This document shows, piece by piece, positions 43,672 through 53,458 of a stretch of DNA of 64,000 nt. This DNA is from Gammaproteobacteria bacterium. GTDB taxonomy: Bacteria; Pseudomonadota; Gammaproteobacteria; Steroidobacterales; GCA-2729495. The notes below the pieces were generated by a model that saw only the letters and a list, made by a program, of their open reading frames with translations, did no database searches and was not told where the DNA came from. The position numbers and the translations under genes are program-made. The DNA is taken from positions 19,372 through 83,371 of the forward strand of contig JADZBS010000025.1 in NCBI GenBank assembly GCA_020851975.1, in the 5' to 3' direction. How positions within the stretch are numbered: the first letter of the stretch is position 1; the number at the start of each line of letters is the position of its first letter.

Positions 43672-44451
43672 CTACTCGCCCTCCTCGTCGTCGGACCAGG
43701 GGAAGGTCGTGGCGATGGACAGGATGACCCGCTCGTCGTTGCGGTTCGCCCCGGAATCGATGTCCCAGTAGCTGCCGTCGGTGATCGTGTCGACATACTT
43801 CAGCTCGACGTCGAAGCGGCCAAAGCTGCGGGCGAGGCCCACCGACCAGTCGTAGTAGGTGGCATCGTCACCGGTGTACTCCGGGTCCTCCGCGCGGGCT
43901 TCGTCCTCGAAGGTGTCCCAGGCATCGCCGAAGCTGTAGCCGCCGTGCAGGTTCAGGCCGAGTTCCCACCAGGGCAGGTCGAAGGCTGCGTTTGCCTCGA
44001 CGTAGGACGCGGTCTCGCCGATGTTGTAGAGATCCGGGCTGTACCAGTACTTGAGGTCGACCGGACCGTAGCCGATGCCGGCGAACGCCTCCATGTACTC
44101 GCCGATCTTCGACTTGGCGAGATTGTCGTCGGAACCGGGGTAGAGGTAGGCCGTGGCACCGATGTCCCAGCGCAATCCCGCTCCGGTCTCACCGGCGAAA
44201 CCGCCGTACAGGTCGACTTCCAGGTTGCCGTCGACCTCGTCGCCGAAGTCCACATTGCTGGCCCAGGTCCCGATGTAGAACAGGTCACCCGCCCAGTCGA
44301 GGCTCGCCTGGAGCGCGGGATCGCCTTCGGTCTGGGACATGCCACGGAAGTCGTAGTCCGTGGTCGCAGTGACGGTGGCGCTGACCTCGGCGCCGGCGAC
44401 GTTCGTCGCAAGCAACAGTGCGCCGGCGGCGCAGGCGATGGCTGGCTTCAT
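43672..44451 (-). CDS. TorF-family putative porin (Gcw_chp domain)
   Basis: This 259-residue outer membrane protein has a signal peptide (MKPAIACAAGALLLATNVAG) and a barrel that begins EVSATVTATTDYDFRGMSQT, the signature of the Gcw_chp/TorF group, with repeating ALQASLDWAGDLFYIGTWAS and LYGGFAGETGAGLRWDIGAT strands. It ends in a typical aromatic strand before a short acidic tail. It could form a pore for small solutes. The start at 44451 is set by the signal peptide. The gap to potF is 188 bases. Confidence 0.85.
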   Translation of the reverse strand: MKPAIACAAGALLLATNVAGAEVSATVTATTDYDFRGMSQTEGDPALQASLDWAGDLFYIGTWASNVDFGDEVDGNLEVDLYGGFAGETGAGLRWDIGATAYLYPGSDDNLAKSKIGEYMEAFAGIGYGPVDLKYWYSPDLYNIGETASYVEANAAFDLPWWELGLNLHGGYSFGDAWDTFEDEARAEDPEYTGDDATYYDWSVGLARSFGRFDVELKYVDTITDGSYWDIDSGANRNDERVILSIATTFPWSDDEEGE

Positions 44452-44587
44452 GTCTATCCCCCTCGGTTGGACGGGCCGGCCCCCACGGCACGACTCGCCC
44501 GGTCGAGTGTACCCGTGAGGCATTCGGCGAGGCAATCCGCCCGGCCCGCCTCACCCCCGCCCGCCGGCGCGGACCTGCCGACTCCGG

Positions 44588-45934
44588 TCAGCGGGCGGCG
44601 TTGCACTCGAGCCGGCGCCCGGCGATCTCGCCGGTGAGCCCGCCGCCTTCCCAGACGGGAACGCCGTTGACGAGCGTCATCTGGATGCTCGATCGCAGGG
44701 TCATGCCCTCGAAAGGCGACCAGGCGACCTTGTACAGCACCTCGTCGCCGCGGACTTCAGTGCTGTGGTCGAGATTGACCAGTACCAGGTCGGCCCAGTA
44801 ACCCTCGCGCACGTAGCCACGATCGGCGATACCGAAGAGATCGGCCACCGCATGGCTCGTCTTGCGCACGATGGTCTCGAGCGACAGTGAGCCGTCGTGA
44901 TGATGCTCGAGCAGCAGCGGCAGGGCGTGCTGCACGAGCGGAAGGCCGCTCGGGGCGCGCAGGTAGTGCTGTTCCTTCTCGCGCAGGGCGTGCGGGGCGT
45001 GGTCCGTGGCGATGACGTCGATGCGGTCCTCCCCGACGGCGGCGAGCAGCGCCGCCCGGTCGGCAGCGGTCTTGATCGCCGGGTTGCACTTGATCAGGTT
45101 GCCGAGGTCCTGGTAGCGCGTGTCGTCGAGGCAGAGGTGGTGCACGCAGACCTCGGCCGTGATGCGCTTGCCGGCCAGCGGCCCGGGCGTGAACAGCACC
45201 ATCTCGCGCGCTGTCGTCAGGTGCAGCACGTGCAAACGCGCATCGTGCCGGCGGGCGAGTTCGATCGCGAGCGAGGACGAGCGCCAGCAGGATTCCTCGG
45301 AGCGGATCTGCGGATGGGCCGATACCGGGACGTCGTCCCCATAGCGCTCGCGCAGCCGATGCTCGTTCTCGCGGATGAGGCTGGAGTCCTCGCAATGGGT
45401 CGCGATCAGCAGCGGGCTGTCGGCGAAGATCCGATCGAGCGTCACCGGATCGTCCACCAGCATGTTGCCGGTGGAGGCGCCCATGAAGACCTTCACGCCG
45501 CAGGCCTGCTCGGGCCTCAGCGCACGGATTTCCTCGATATTGTCGTTGGCACCGCCCAGCCAGAAGGCATAGTTCGCACGCGCGCGACCGGCGGCGAGGA
45601 GGTACTTGTCGGCGAGGGCCGTGCGCGTGGTGGCATTGGGAATCGTGTTCGGCATGTCCATGAAGCTGGTGATGCCGCCGGCGACGGCCGCCGCCGATTC
45701 GGTGGCGATGTCACCCTTGTGGGTCAGGCCGGGCTCACGGAAATGGACCTGGTCGTCGATCATGCCGGGCAGCAGGTGACGGCCGCGGGCGTCGATGACG
45801 CGGTCGGCCTTCGCACCGGTCAGGCCGAAACCGACCTGTTCGATGCGGCCGTCGCGGACGAAGACATCGCCCTCGGTGATGCGGTCCTCGTTGACGATGC
45901 GGGCATTGACGATGAGCAGGGACTGATGGGTCAT
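44588..45934 (-). CDS. pyrC: Dihydroorotase
   Basis: The 448-residue enzyme closes carbamoyl-aspartate to dihydroorotate in pyrimidine synthesis. The metal site is seen as DDQVHFREPGLTHKGD, and the bridging carboxylated Lys as CGVKVFMGASTGN; later metal ligands are in LIATHCED, RLHVLHLTTA and VIATDHAPH. It is the long (class I-like, allantoinase-related) type. Its start overlaps the stop of pip by 4 bases, so the two are co-translated. Confidence 0.9.
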   Translation of the reverse strand: MTHQSLLIVNARIVNEDRITEGDVFVRDGRIEQVGFGLTGAKADRVIDARGRHLLPGMIDDQVHFREPGLTHKGDIATESAAAVAGGITSFMDMPNTIPNATTRTALADKYLLAAGRARANYAFWLGGANDNIEEIRALRPEQACGVKVFMGASTGNMLVDDPVTLDRIFADSPLLIATHCEDSSLIRENEHRLRERYGDDVPVSAHPQIRSEESCWRSSSLAIELARRHDARLHVLHLTTAREMVLFTPGPLAGKRITAEVCVHHLCLDDTRYQDLGNLIKCNPAIKTAADRAALLAAVGEDRIDVIATDHAPHALREKEQHYLRAPSGLPLVQHALPLLLEHHHDGSLSLETIVRKTSHAVADLFGIADRGYVREGYWADLVLVNLDHSTEVRGDEVLYKVAWSPFEGMTLRSSIQMTLVNGVPVWEGGGLTGEIAGRRLECNAAR

Positions 45935-46911
45935 GGCTGGCTGAAGCGGTCCGTGGCCGACACGAGTTCGTGGGTGATGCCCGGCTCGAAGGCCGAGTGC
46001 CCGGCGTCCGGGACGATGCGCAGGCTCGCTTCCGGCCAGGCGCGGTGCAGCTCCCAGGCCGACGTCGCCGGACAGACGACATCGTAGCGGCCCTGGACGA
46101 TCACCCCGGGGATGGCGCGGATGCGCCCAACATTGCGCAGGATCTGGTCGGGCGGGTCGAGGAAGCCGCCGTTGACGAAGTAATGCGCCTCGATGCGCGC
46201 CAGCGCGAGCGAGAACTCGTCGGCACCGAAACGCTCGACGGTGGCAGGCGACTCGAACAGGTGGCTCGTGGCCCCCTCCCAGATCGACCAGGCGCGGGCA
46301 GCAGCCTGGGCGACCGCGGCGTCTGATCCCGTCAGCCGGCGATGATAGGCGCCCAGCAGGTCGCCGCGCTCAGCCGGCGGAATGGGTGCCAGATAGGCTT
46401 CCCAGCGATCCGGAAAAATTTCGCTTGCGCCATGCTGGTAGAACCAGGCGAGTTCAGCCGGGCGCAGCATGAAGACTCCGCGCAGCACCAGGGCCGCGAC
46501 GCGCTGCGGGTGCGTCTCGGCATAGACGAGCGCGAGCGTGCTGCCCCAGGAGCCGCCGAACACCAGCCAGCGCTCGATCCCGAGCAGTTCGCGCAACCGC
46601 TCCATGTCGGCCACGAGATCCTGCGTGGTGTTCTCGCGCAGTTCCGCATGCGGCCGGCTGCGCCCGCATCCGCGCTGGTCGAAAAGGACCACGCGGTAGC
46701 GGGCCGGGTCGAAGAAGCGCCGCGGCGTGGCATCGCCACCCGCGCCGGGACCTCCATGGACGAACACCGCCGGTGTGCCGCGCGGATTGCCGCACTCCTC
46801 GTAGTAGATCTCGTGGACGGGCGACACGCGCAGCAGGCCGCTGCGGTAGGGCTCGATCGCCGGATACAGGCCGCGTCGGCCGGCAGCATTGTCCGTCAGT
46901 GCGGGAGGCAT
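45931..46911 (-). CDS. pip: Proline iminopeptidase
   Basis: The 326-residue alpha/beta hydrolase of family S33 removes N-terminal proline from peptides. It has VFVHGGPGAGGDATPRRFFD (oxyanion and start of fold), FDQRGCGRSRPHA, LVFGGSWGSTLALVYA with the nucleophile Ser in GGSWGS, and the catalytic His in PDAGHSAFEPG. The cytosolic location is expected since there is no signal peptide. It is the first gene of a pip-pyrC pair. The opposite-strand M16 peptidase starts 108 bases away. Confidence 0.95.
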   Translation of the reverse strand: MPPALTDNAAGRRGLYPAIEPYRSGLLRVSPVHEIYYEECGNPRGTPAVFVHGGPGAGGDATPRRFFDPARYRVVLFDQRGCGRSRPHAELRENTTQDLVADMERLRELLGIERWLVFGGSWGSTLALVYAETHPQRVAALVLRGVFMLRPAELAWFYQHGASEIFPDRWEAYLAPIPPAERGDLLGAYHRRLTGSDAAVAQAAARAWSIWEGATSHLFESPATVERFGADEFSLALARIEAHYFVNGGFLDPPDQILRNVGRIRAIPGVIVQGRYDVVCPATSAWELHRAWPEASLRIVPDAGHSAFEPGITHELVSATDRFSQP

Positions 46912-47019
46912 CTTGCCAGTATAACGGGCGACACCAGGCGTCGTGGGCCGGGCGTCCGAAGACCCGCCCGCGCGGCTGCTAGAATCCCCGCCTCGTTCCC
47001 CTGCCCGGCGGCCGCAAGC

Positions 47020-49743
47020 ATGCGCATCTCATCGACGGTGACTGGATCCCTCTGCCTGCTCGCCCTGTCCGCGGCCGGCGCCGCCGACATCGACATTCCC
47101 TACCATCGCGAGGTGCTCGCCAACGGCCTCACGGTGATCGTCCACGAGGATCACAAAGCGCCGGTGGTCGCCATCAACATCTGGTACCACGTCGGCTCGA
47201 AGAACGAGCAACGCGGACGCACCGGCTTCGCGCACCTGTTCGAGCACCTCATGTTCCAGGGTACGGAGCACTACGACGGGGAATACCTGAACGCCCTGGA
47301 AAGCCTCGGCGCCACCGACTTCAACGCCACGACCTGGTTCGACCGCACCAACTACTTCCAGACGGTGCCGAAGAACGCCCTCGACAGCATCCTGTGGCTC
47401 GAGTCCGAGCGCATGGGTCACTTCCTCGGCGCCATCACCCAGGCGAAGCTCGACGAGCAGCGCGGCGTGGTGAAGAACGAGAAGCGCCAGGGCGACAATC
47501 AGCCCTACGGGCGCGTCTGGGAATACCTGCAACCGGCGCTGTTTCCCGCCGACCACCCGTACTCGTGGGAGACCATCGGCTCGATGGCCGACCTCGATGC
47601 CGCTTCGCTCGACGACGTGCGCAACTGGTTCAAGGCCTGGTACGGGCCGAACAACGCGGTGCTGGCGATCGCCGGCGACGTCGACACGAAGGCCGTGATC
47701 GAGCGCGTGCGCCACTTCTTCGGCGACATCGCCCCCGTGCCGCCCGTGCAGCGCCCGGGCATCTGGATCCCGCGCCAGCGCGAGGACCGGCAGATGACCC
47801 TGCAGGACCGCGTACCACAGGCGCGCCTGTACCGCGCCTGGACCGGCCCGCAGTGGGGCAGCACGGATGCGCAGCTGCTTTCGCTCGCCACCGCCGTCCT
47901 GGCGGGCGACAAGAACTCGCGTCTGTACCAGCGCCTGGTGTACCGCGACCGGCTGGCGAGCGACGTGCAGCTCGGCGTCATTCCGCTGGAAATGGCCGGG
48001 GTGAGCTACCTGCAGGTCTCGGCGCAGCCGGGCGTGACGCTCGCGGCCATCGACGCGGCGGTGCGCGAGGAGCTGGCAACCTTCGCTACCCGGGGCCCGA
48101 CACGTCGCGAAGTCGAGCGCGTCACCACGCAGTTGCGGGCCGGCTTCCTGCGCGGTATCGAGCAGGTCGGGGGGTATGCCGGCAAGGCCGGCATCCTTGC
48201 CGAGAGCACGGTGCTCGGCGGCAGCCCGGATGCCTGGAAGAAGGACCTGGCCGTGGTCGATGCCGCGCGGCCTGCCGACCTGCAGCGGGTCGCAGCCGAG
48301 TGGCTCGGTGACGGAGCGGTCACGCTGCAGGTGCTGCCCTACGAGCCCGGCGTCGCGGCCGCGACGGGCGCCGATCGCAGCCGCCTGCCACCGGCCGGTC
48401 CGCCGCCCGATGTCGGTTTTCCCGCTGTCGAGCGCACCCGGCTCGCGAACGGACTCGAGGTCATGTTCGTGCCACGGTCTGGCATCGGCTTCGTCGAGTT
48501 CGAACTCGTTCTCGAAGGCGGCTACGCCGCCGATCCACCCGGGCGCCCCGGCACCGCGAGCCTCACCATGGCCATGCTCGACGAGGGCACGCGCCGGCGC
48601 AGCGCGCTGGAGATCAGCGAAGAACTCGCCCTGCTCGGCGCCGATCTCGCCACCGGCGCCAGCCTGGACACGGCCTCGGTGCGGCTCTCGGCGCTGCGCG
48701 ACCGGCTGGAACCTGCCCTGGATGTTTTCGCCGATGTGGTGCTCGAACCCGCCTTCCCGCAGCAGGAGCTCGACCGACTGCGCGGCATCTACCTCGCCGG
48801 CCTGCGCCAGGAGAAGACCCGGCCGAACTCGATGGCCCTGAGAGTCCTGCCGCAGCTTCTCTACGGACCGGGTCACCCGTACGCGCAACCGCTCACCGGC
48901 ACCGGCACGGAGGACTCGATCAAGGCGCTGGGACGCGAGGATCTCGCGGCCTTCCGCGGCACCTGGTTCAGGCCGGATCACGCCACCCTGGTGGCCGCCG
49001 GCGACACCACGCTCGCTGAGCTGCGACCGTTGCTCGAGCGGCTGCTCGGCGGGTGGCAGCCGGGCAGCGTGCCACAGCGGGCCATCGGCCCTGCGCGGCC
49101 GGCCAGCGCCGATGTCCTCTATCTCCTCGACCGGCCCGGTGCGGACCAGTCGGTCATCTTCGCCGGCCAGACGCTGCCGCCGCGGGCGAATCCGGACGAG
49201 TTCGCCCTGCAGGCCATGCACAACATCCTCGGGGGCCAGGTGTCCTCACGGATCAACATGAACCTGCGCGAGGACAAGCATTGGTCCTACGGTGCCTACA
49301 GCGTGCTCATGGACACGCGTGGCGAGCGGCCGTTCTTCGCCTACGCCCCGGTGGAGACGGAGCACACGGCCGACGCCCTGCGGGAGCTGCGCGCCGAACT
49401 CGCCGGGATGACCGGCACACGCCCCGCAACCGCCGCCGAGCTCGAACGGGTGCAGACGACGGAGGTCCTGTCGCTGCCCGGGCGCTGGGAAACGGCAGGC
49501 GCGGTCGTGGCGGCCCTCGGCGAGAGCGTTCGCTTCGGCCTGCCCGCCGACTACTGGCAGCATTACGCAGCCGGCGTGCGCGCGGTGACCGTCGGTGACG
49601 TCGACCGCGTGGCCCGCGCCGATCTGCGACCCGGCAGCCAGGTGTTCGTCGTGGTCGGTGACCGTTCCCGCATCGAGGCGAGCCTCGCCACGCTCGGCTT
49701 CCGCGAGATCCGCGCCCTCGATACCGACGGGGCCACGCCCTGA
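47020..49743 (+). CDS. M16-family zinc metallopeptidase, two-domain, secreted
   Basis: The 907-residue protein has a signal peptide (SSTVTGSLCLLALSAAGAAD) and two M16 halves. The first has the inverted zinc motif HLFEHLMF (His72, Glu75, His76) with the distal Glu in VVKNEKRQGDN. The second, from about residue 470, has no HxxEH and is the non-catalytic half. The family degrades or processes peptides in the periplasm. ATG at 47020 is chosen because the longer upstream frame overlaps pip on the other strand and has no signal. It stands alone as a rightward gene. Confidence 0.9.
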   Translation: MRISSTVTGSLCLLALSAAGAADIDIPYHREVLANGLTVIVHEDHKAPVVAINIWYHVGSKNEQRGRTGFAHLFEHLMFQGTEHYDGEYLNALESLGATDFNATTWFDRTNYFQTVPKNALDSILWLESERMGHFLGAITQAKLDEQRGVVKNEKRQGDNQPYGRVWEYLQPALFPADHPYSWETIGSMADLDAASLDDVRNWFKAWYGPNNAVLAIAGDVDTKAVIERVRHFFGDIAPVPPVQRPGIWIPRQREDRQMTLQDRVPQARLYRAWTGPQWGSTDAQLLSLATAVLAGDKNSRLYQRLVYRDRLASDVQLGVIPLEMAGVSYLQVSAQPGVTLAAIDAAVREELATFATRGPTRREVERVTTQLRAGFLRGIEQVGGYAGKAGILAESTVLGGSPDAWKKDLAVVDAARPADLQRVAAEWLGDGAVTLQVLPYEPGVAAATGADRSRLPPAGPPPDVGFPAVERTRLANGLEVMFVPRSGIGFVEFELVLEGGYAADPPGRPGTASLTMAMLDEGTRRRSALEISEELALLGADLATGASLDTASVRLSALRDRLEPALDVFADVVLEPAFPQQELDRLRGIYLAGLRQEKTRPNSMALRVLPQLLYGPGHPYAQPLTGTGTEDSIKALGREDLAAFRGTWFRPDHATLVAAGDTTLAELRPLLERLLGGWQPGSVPQRAIGPARPASADVLYLLDRPGADQSVIFAGQTLPPRANPDEFALQAMHNILGGQVSSRINMNLREDKHWSYGAYSVLMDTRGERPFFAYAPVETEHTADALRELRAELAGMTGTRPATAAELERVQTTEVLSLPGRWETAGAVVAALGESVRFGLPADYWQHYAAGVRAVTVGDVDRVARADLRPGSQVFVVVGDRSRIEASLATLGFREIRALDTDGATP

Positions 49744-49896
49744 CCCGGCGGTCCGGCCGCGCTGGCCGGGGCGTGGCGCTGCCTTGATTGCCCCTGCGGG
49801 CTATGCAAAATACCGGCGCCGACCGCCGTTCCGGCGGGCGGCCGGTCCCGTTTCGGTGGCCGTGGCACGACGGTCGACAGGCTGCAAGGACCCGTC

Positions 49897-50832
49897 ATGA
49901 TCAGAGCTGAATCGCTGACCAAGCACTATGGGGCGCTGCACGCCGTCGACGGCATCAGCTTCACCGTCCAGCCCGGCGAGGTACTCGGCTTCCTCGGACC
50001 GAACGGCGCCGGCAAGACCACCACGATGCGCATGCTCGCCGGCTTCGTGCCACCGACGGCCGGGCGCGCCGAGATCTGCGGCTTTTCGGTCGAAGACCAG
50101 CCGACGGAGGCCCGACGGCGCCTCGGCTACCTGCCCGAAGGCGCACCGAGCTGGGGCGAGATGACGCCGCGCGAGTTCCTCGACTTCATCGCCCGGGTGC
50201 GCGACCTGAAGGGCGAGCAGCGCCGCAGCCGGCTCGACGACGTGATCGGCCGGCTGCACCTCGGCAAGGTGCTCGACCAGCGCATCGAGACGCTCTCCAA
50301 GGGTTTCCGCCGCCGCGTCGGTCTTGCCCAGGCCATCCTGCACGACCCGCCGGTACTGATCCTCGACGAGCCCACGGACGGTCTCGATCCGAACCAGAAA
50401 CACGAGGTGCGCGAGCTCATCAATGCGATGGCGAAGGACAAGATCATCGTCATTTCCACGCACATCCTCGAGGAGGTCGAGGCGGTGTGCAGCCGCGCCA
50501 TCATCATCTCGGCCGGTCGCATCGTCGCCGACGAGACGCCCGCGGCACTGATCAGGCGGTCGCGCCATCACAACGCGGTCACGCTGCGTTTCGAACACGC
50601 CGCGGGCCTCAACGAAGCCGCAGCCGACCTGCGGGCGCTCGGCGACGTGGATCATGTGGAGATCGACGAAGCCACGCGCTCCGTGACGGCGTTCCCGAAG
50701 GGCAACGCCCTCATCCTCACCCGCGTTGCCGATCTCGCCGGCGAGCGCGGCTGGGCGCTCTCGCAACTGCACCTGGAGTCGGGACGCCTGGACGAGGTGT
50801 TTCGCAGCATCACCGAGAAGGAGGCAGCCTGA
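49897..50832 (+). CDS. ABC transporter ATPase, GldA-like
   Basis: The 311-residue ATPase has Walker A FLGPNGAGKTTTMRMLAG, signature LSKGFRRRVGLAQAIL and Walker B LILDEPTDGLDPNQK, with a C-terminal extension typical of ABC-2 drug/gliding exporters. It starts a four-gene rightward operon (ATPase, ABC-2 permease, GldG-like, DUF4340) joined by overlaps or gaps below 12 bases. The GldAFG system powers gliding in Bacteroidetes; most proteobacterial versions have unknown cargo. Confidence 0.9.
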   Translation: MIRAESLTKHYGALHAVDGISFTVQPGEVLGFLGPNGAGKTTTMRMLAGFVPPTAGRAEICGFSVEDQPTEARRRLGYLPEGAPSWGEMTPREFLDFIARVRDLKGEQRRSRLDDVIGRLHLGKVLDQRIETLSKGFRRRVGLAQAILHDPPVLILDEPTDGLDPNQKHEVRELINAMAKDKIIVISTHILEEVEAVCSRAIIISAGRIVADETPAALIRRSRHHNAVTLRFEHAAGLNEAAADLRALGDVDHVEIDEATRSVTAFPKGNALILTRVADLAGERGWALSQLHLESGRLDEVFRSITEKEAA

Positions 50833-51566
50833 TGAGCGGAATCCGCGTCATCGCCGGCCGCGAACTGCGCGCCTACTTCGCCACGCCGCTGGCCTTTGTC
50901 TTCATCGTCATCTTCCTGGCGCTGATGGGGGTCTTCACCTTCTACCTCGGCGGCTTCTACGAACGCGCCCAGGCCGACCTCTCGCCGTTCTTCAACTTCC
51001 ACCCGTGGCTCTACCTGTTCCTGGTGCCGGCCATCGCCATGCGGCTGTGGGCCGAGGAACGCAAATCCGGCAGCATCGAGCTGCTGATGACGCTGCCGGT
51101 CACCACGACTGCTGCCGTCATCGGCAAGTTCCTCGCGGCCTGGGCCTTCACCGCGCTCGCCCTGGCGCTGACCTTCCCGATCTGGATCACGGTCAATTAC
51201 CTCGGGGACCCCGACAACGGCGTGATCCTCGCCGCCTACCTCGGCAGCCTGCTCATGGCCGGCGGCTTCCTCGCCATCGGCTCGTGCATCTCGGCGGCGA
51301 ATCGCAACCAGGTCGTGGCCTTCATCATCACGGTGGTGATCTGCTTCCTGTTCCTGCTGGCCGGCTTTCCGGTCGTCCTCGATTTCTTCGGCGGCTGGGC
51401 GCCGCAGGCTTTGATCGACACCGTGTCGGGCCTGAGCTTCCTCACGCACTTCAACGCCATCAGCAAGGGCGTGATCGACCTGCGCGACGTGTTCTACTTC
51501 GGCATGGTGATCGCGGCCTGGCTCTACGCCACGACCATCGTGCTCGAGATGAAGAAAGCGGACTGA
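50832..51566 (+). CDS. ABC-2 type permease, GldF-like
   Basis: The 244-residue, six-span permease begins IRVIAGRELRAYFATPLAFV and has FTFYLGGFYERAQADLSPFF, WAEERKSGSIELLMTLPVTT and NAISKGVIDLRDVFYFGMVI, standard GldF blocks. Its ATG overlaps the ATPase stop (TGATG), showing translational coupling. It should form the membrane channel with the ATPase upstream. Cargo unknown. Confidence 0.9.
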   Translation: MSGIRVIAGRELRAYFATPLAFVFIVIFLALMGVFTFYLGGFYERAQADLSPFFNFHPWLYLFLVPAIAMRLWAEERKSGSIELLMTLPVTTTAAVIGKFLAAWAFTALALALTFPIWITVNYLGDPDNGVILAAYLGSLLMAGGFLAIGSCISAANRNQVVAFIITVVICFLFLLAGFPVVLDFFGGWAPQALIDTVSGLSFLTHFNAISKGVIDLRDVFYFGMVIAAWLYATTIVLEMKKAD

Positions 51567-51576
51567 CGGAGAGATC

Positions 51577-53454
51577 ATGAGCAGCGCAACCCGTTCCGCA
51601 TTCGGTCGCCTCGGGCTCGTCGCCCTGGCGGTGATGTTCGTCGTGGCCGTTTCCCTCGCCAACGTGATCCTGCGCGGCGCACGGCTCGATCTCACCGAGA
51701 ACCGCCTGTACACGCTCGCGCCGGGGACCGGCAAGGTGCTCGGCAACATCGCCGAGCCGATCAACCTCTATTTCTTCTTCTCCGACAAGGCCACTGCCGA
51801 CATCCCCTACCTGCGCGCCTACGCGGACCGGGTACGCGACATGCTGCGCGAGTTCGCGCAGGCTTCCGGCGGACGGTTGCGCGTCACCGAGATCGATCCG
51901 GTGCCGTTTTCCGACGAGGAGGACCGGGCGACCCAGTTCGGCCTGCAGGGCATCCGCCTGGAGAATTCGCCGGATCCCATCTTCATGGGCGTGGCCGGCG
52001 CCAACAGCGTCGGTGACGACGAGGTCATCGCCTTCCTCGACCCGACCAAGGAAGCCTTCCTCGAATACGACCTCGCCAAGCTCGTCTACTCGCTGGCCAA
52101 TCCCAAGCGCCCCGTCGTCGGGCTGCTGAGCAGCCTGCCGATCAGCGCCGGCTTCGATCCCATGACCCAGCAGGTACGCCAGCCCTGGGCGATCGTCGCC
52201 CAGTTGCGGCAGCTGTTCGACGTGCGCCAGCTCGACCAGGGCGCGGCGAGCATCGCCGACGACGTGCAGGTGCTGATGATCGTGCACCCGAAGGGCCTCT
52301 CCGAGCAGACCCTCTACGCGGTCGACCAGTTCATCCTGCGAGGTGGGCGCGCCATGATCTTCGTCGATCCCTGGGCGGAGGCCGACCCGGGTGCACCGGA
52401 TCCGGGGGATCCGACCGGCGGGATGGGCGGTGGTCGCAGCTCGGAACTCCCGCGGCTGCTCGGCGCCTGGGGCGTGAGCGTCACCGCCGACCAGTTCGTC
52501 GGTGATGACCGCTACGCGCTGCAGGTCGTGGGACCCGACCAGCGCCCGGTGCGCGACATCGGCCTGATCGGCGTCCCGGCCGAGGGGCTCGACCAGGAGG
52601 ACGTGGTCACGGCGGGCCTCGGCCTGCTCAACTTCGGCTACGCCGGCGCGATCACGCGCGGGGAGAAGGCCGCCGCCACGCTCGTGCCGCTGGTGCGTTC
52701 GAGCGATCTGGCGGCTCCCGTCGGCACCGCAGCGCTGGGATTCCTCCGCGACCCGCAGATGTTGCGCGAGGGCTTCGAGCCGGACGGCACGCGCTACACG
52801 CTGGCCGCGCGCATCACGGGCAAGCTGCCGAGCGCCTTCCCGCAGGGTGCCCCTGCCGGCGCCGCGAGCGGTGGCAAGCCACATCTCGCCGAGGCGGCAG
52901 GGCCGGTGAACGTCGTGCTCGTGGCGGACGCCGATTTCCTCAGCGACCGGCTGTGGGTGCAGACGCAGAACTTCTTCGGCCAGCGGCTCAGCAACGCCTT
53001 TGCCAACAACGGCGATTTCGTCGTCAATGCGCTGGACAACCTGCTCGGCAGCAGCGACCTCATCGGCATCCGCGGCCGGGCCGCGTTCACCCGGCCGTTC
53101 ACGCGCGTCCAGGAGCTGCGCCGCGTCGCCGAGGACCGCTTCCGCGTCACCGAGGATCGACTCAAGCAGGAGCTGAGCGACACCGAGGAGAAGCTCACGC
53201 AGCTGCAGGCGCGGCGCGAGGACCGTGACACCATGATCCTCACGCCCGAGCAGGAACAGGAACTCGAGCGCTTCCGCGACCGGCGCGTGGAGATCCGCCG
53301 CGAACTGCGGCAGGTCCAGCGCAATCTTGACCAGGAGATCGAGACCCTCGGCAACTGGCTCAAGGCGATCAACATCGGGCTGGTGCCACTGCTGATCTCG
53401 GTGGCCGGCATCGTGCTGGTGCTGATGCGCCGGCCGGGTCGCCGGGGGAGCTGA
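51577..53454 (+). CDS. GldG-family auxiliary membrane protein
   Basis: The 625-residue protein has a membrane anchor near the N-terminus (LGLVALAVMFVVAVSLANVI), a large extracytoplasmic region with DLTENRLYTLAPGTGKVLGN, LYFFFSDKATADIPYLRAYA and GGRAMIFVDPWAE, a coiled coil (about residues 525-590) and a final membrane span (LVPLLISVAGIVLVLMRR). This is the GldG/ABC-type uncharacterised transport layout. It starts 10 bases after the permease and probably completes the transporter with the DUF4340 protein. Confidence 0.88.
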   Translation: MSSATRSAFGRLGLVALAVMFVVAVSLANVILRGARLDLTENRLYTLAPGTGKVLGNIAEPINLYFFFSDKATADIPYLRAYADRVRDMLREFAQASGGRLRVTEIDPVPFSDEEDRATQFGLQGIRLENSPDPIFMGVAGANSVGDDEVIAFLDPTKEAFLEYDLAKLVYSLANPKRPVVGLLSSLPISAGFDPMTQQVRQPWAIVAQLRQLFDVRQLDQGAASIADDVQVLMIVHPKGLSEQTLYAVDQFILRGGRAMIFVDPWAEADPGAPDPGDPTGGMGGGRSSELPRLLGAWGVSVTADQFVGDDRYALQVVGPDQRPVRDIGLIGVPAEGLDQEDVVTAGLGLLNFGYAGAITRGEKAAATLVPLVRSSDLAAPVGTAALGFLRDPQMLREGFEPDGTRYTLAARITGKLPSAFPQGAPAGAASGGKPHLAEAAGPVNVVLVADADFLSDRLWVQTQNFFGQRLSNAFANNGDFVVNALDNLLGSSDLIGIRGRAAFTRPFTRVQELRRVAEDRFRVTEDRLKQELSDTEEKLTQLQARREDRDTMILTPEQEQELERFRDRRVEIRRELRQVQRNLDQEIETLGNWLKAINIGLVPLLISVAGIVLVLMRRPGRRGS

Positions 53455-53458
53455 CGCC

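Noticed and set aside
43672..44451. Lipid-anchored or secreted enzyme
   Set aside because: The N-terminal strand and alternating pattern match the Gcw_chp/TorF porin group; no enzyme motif seen.
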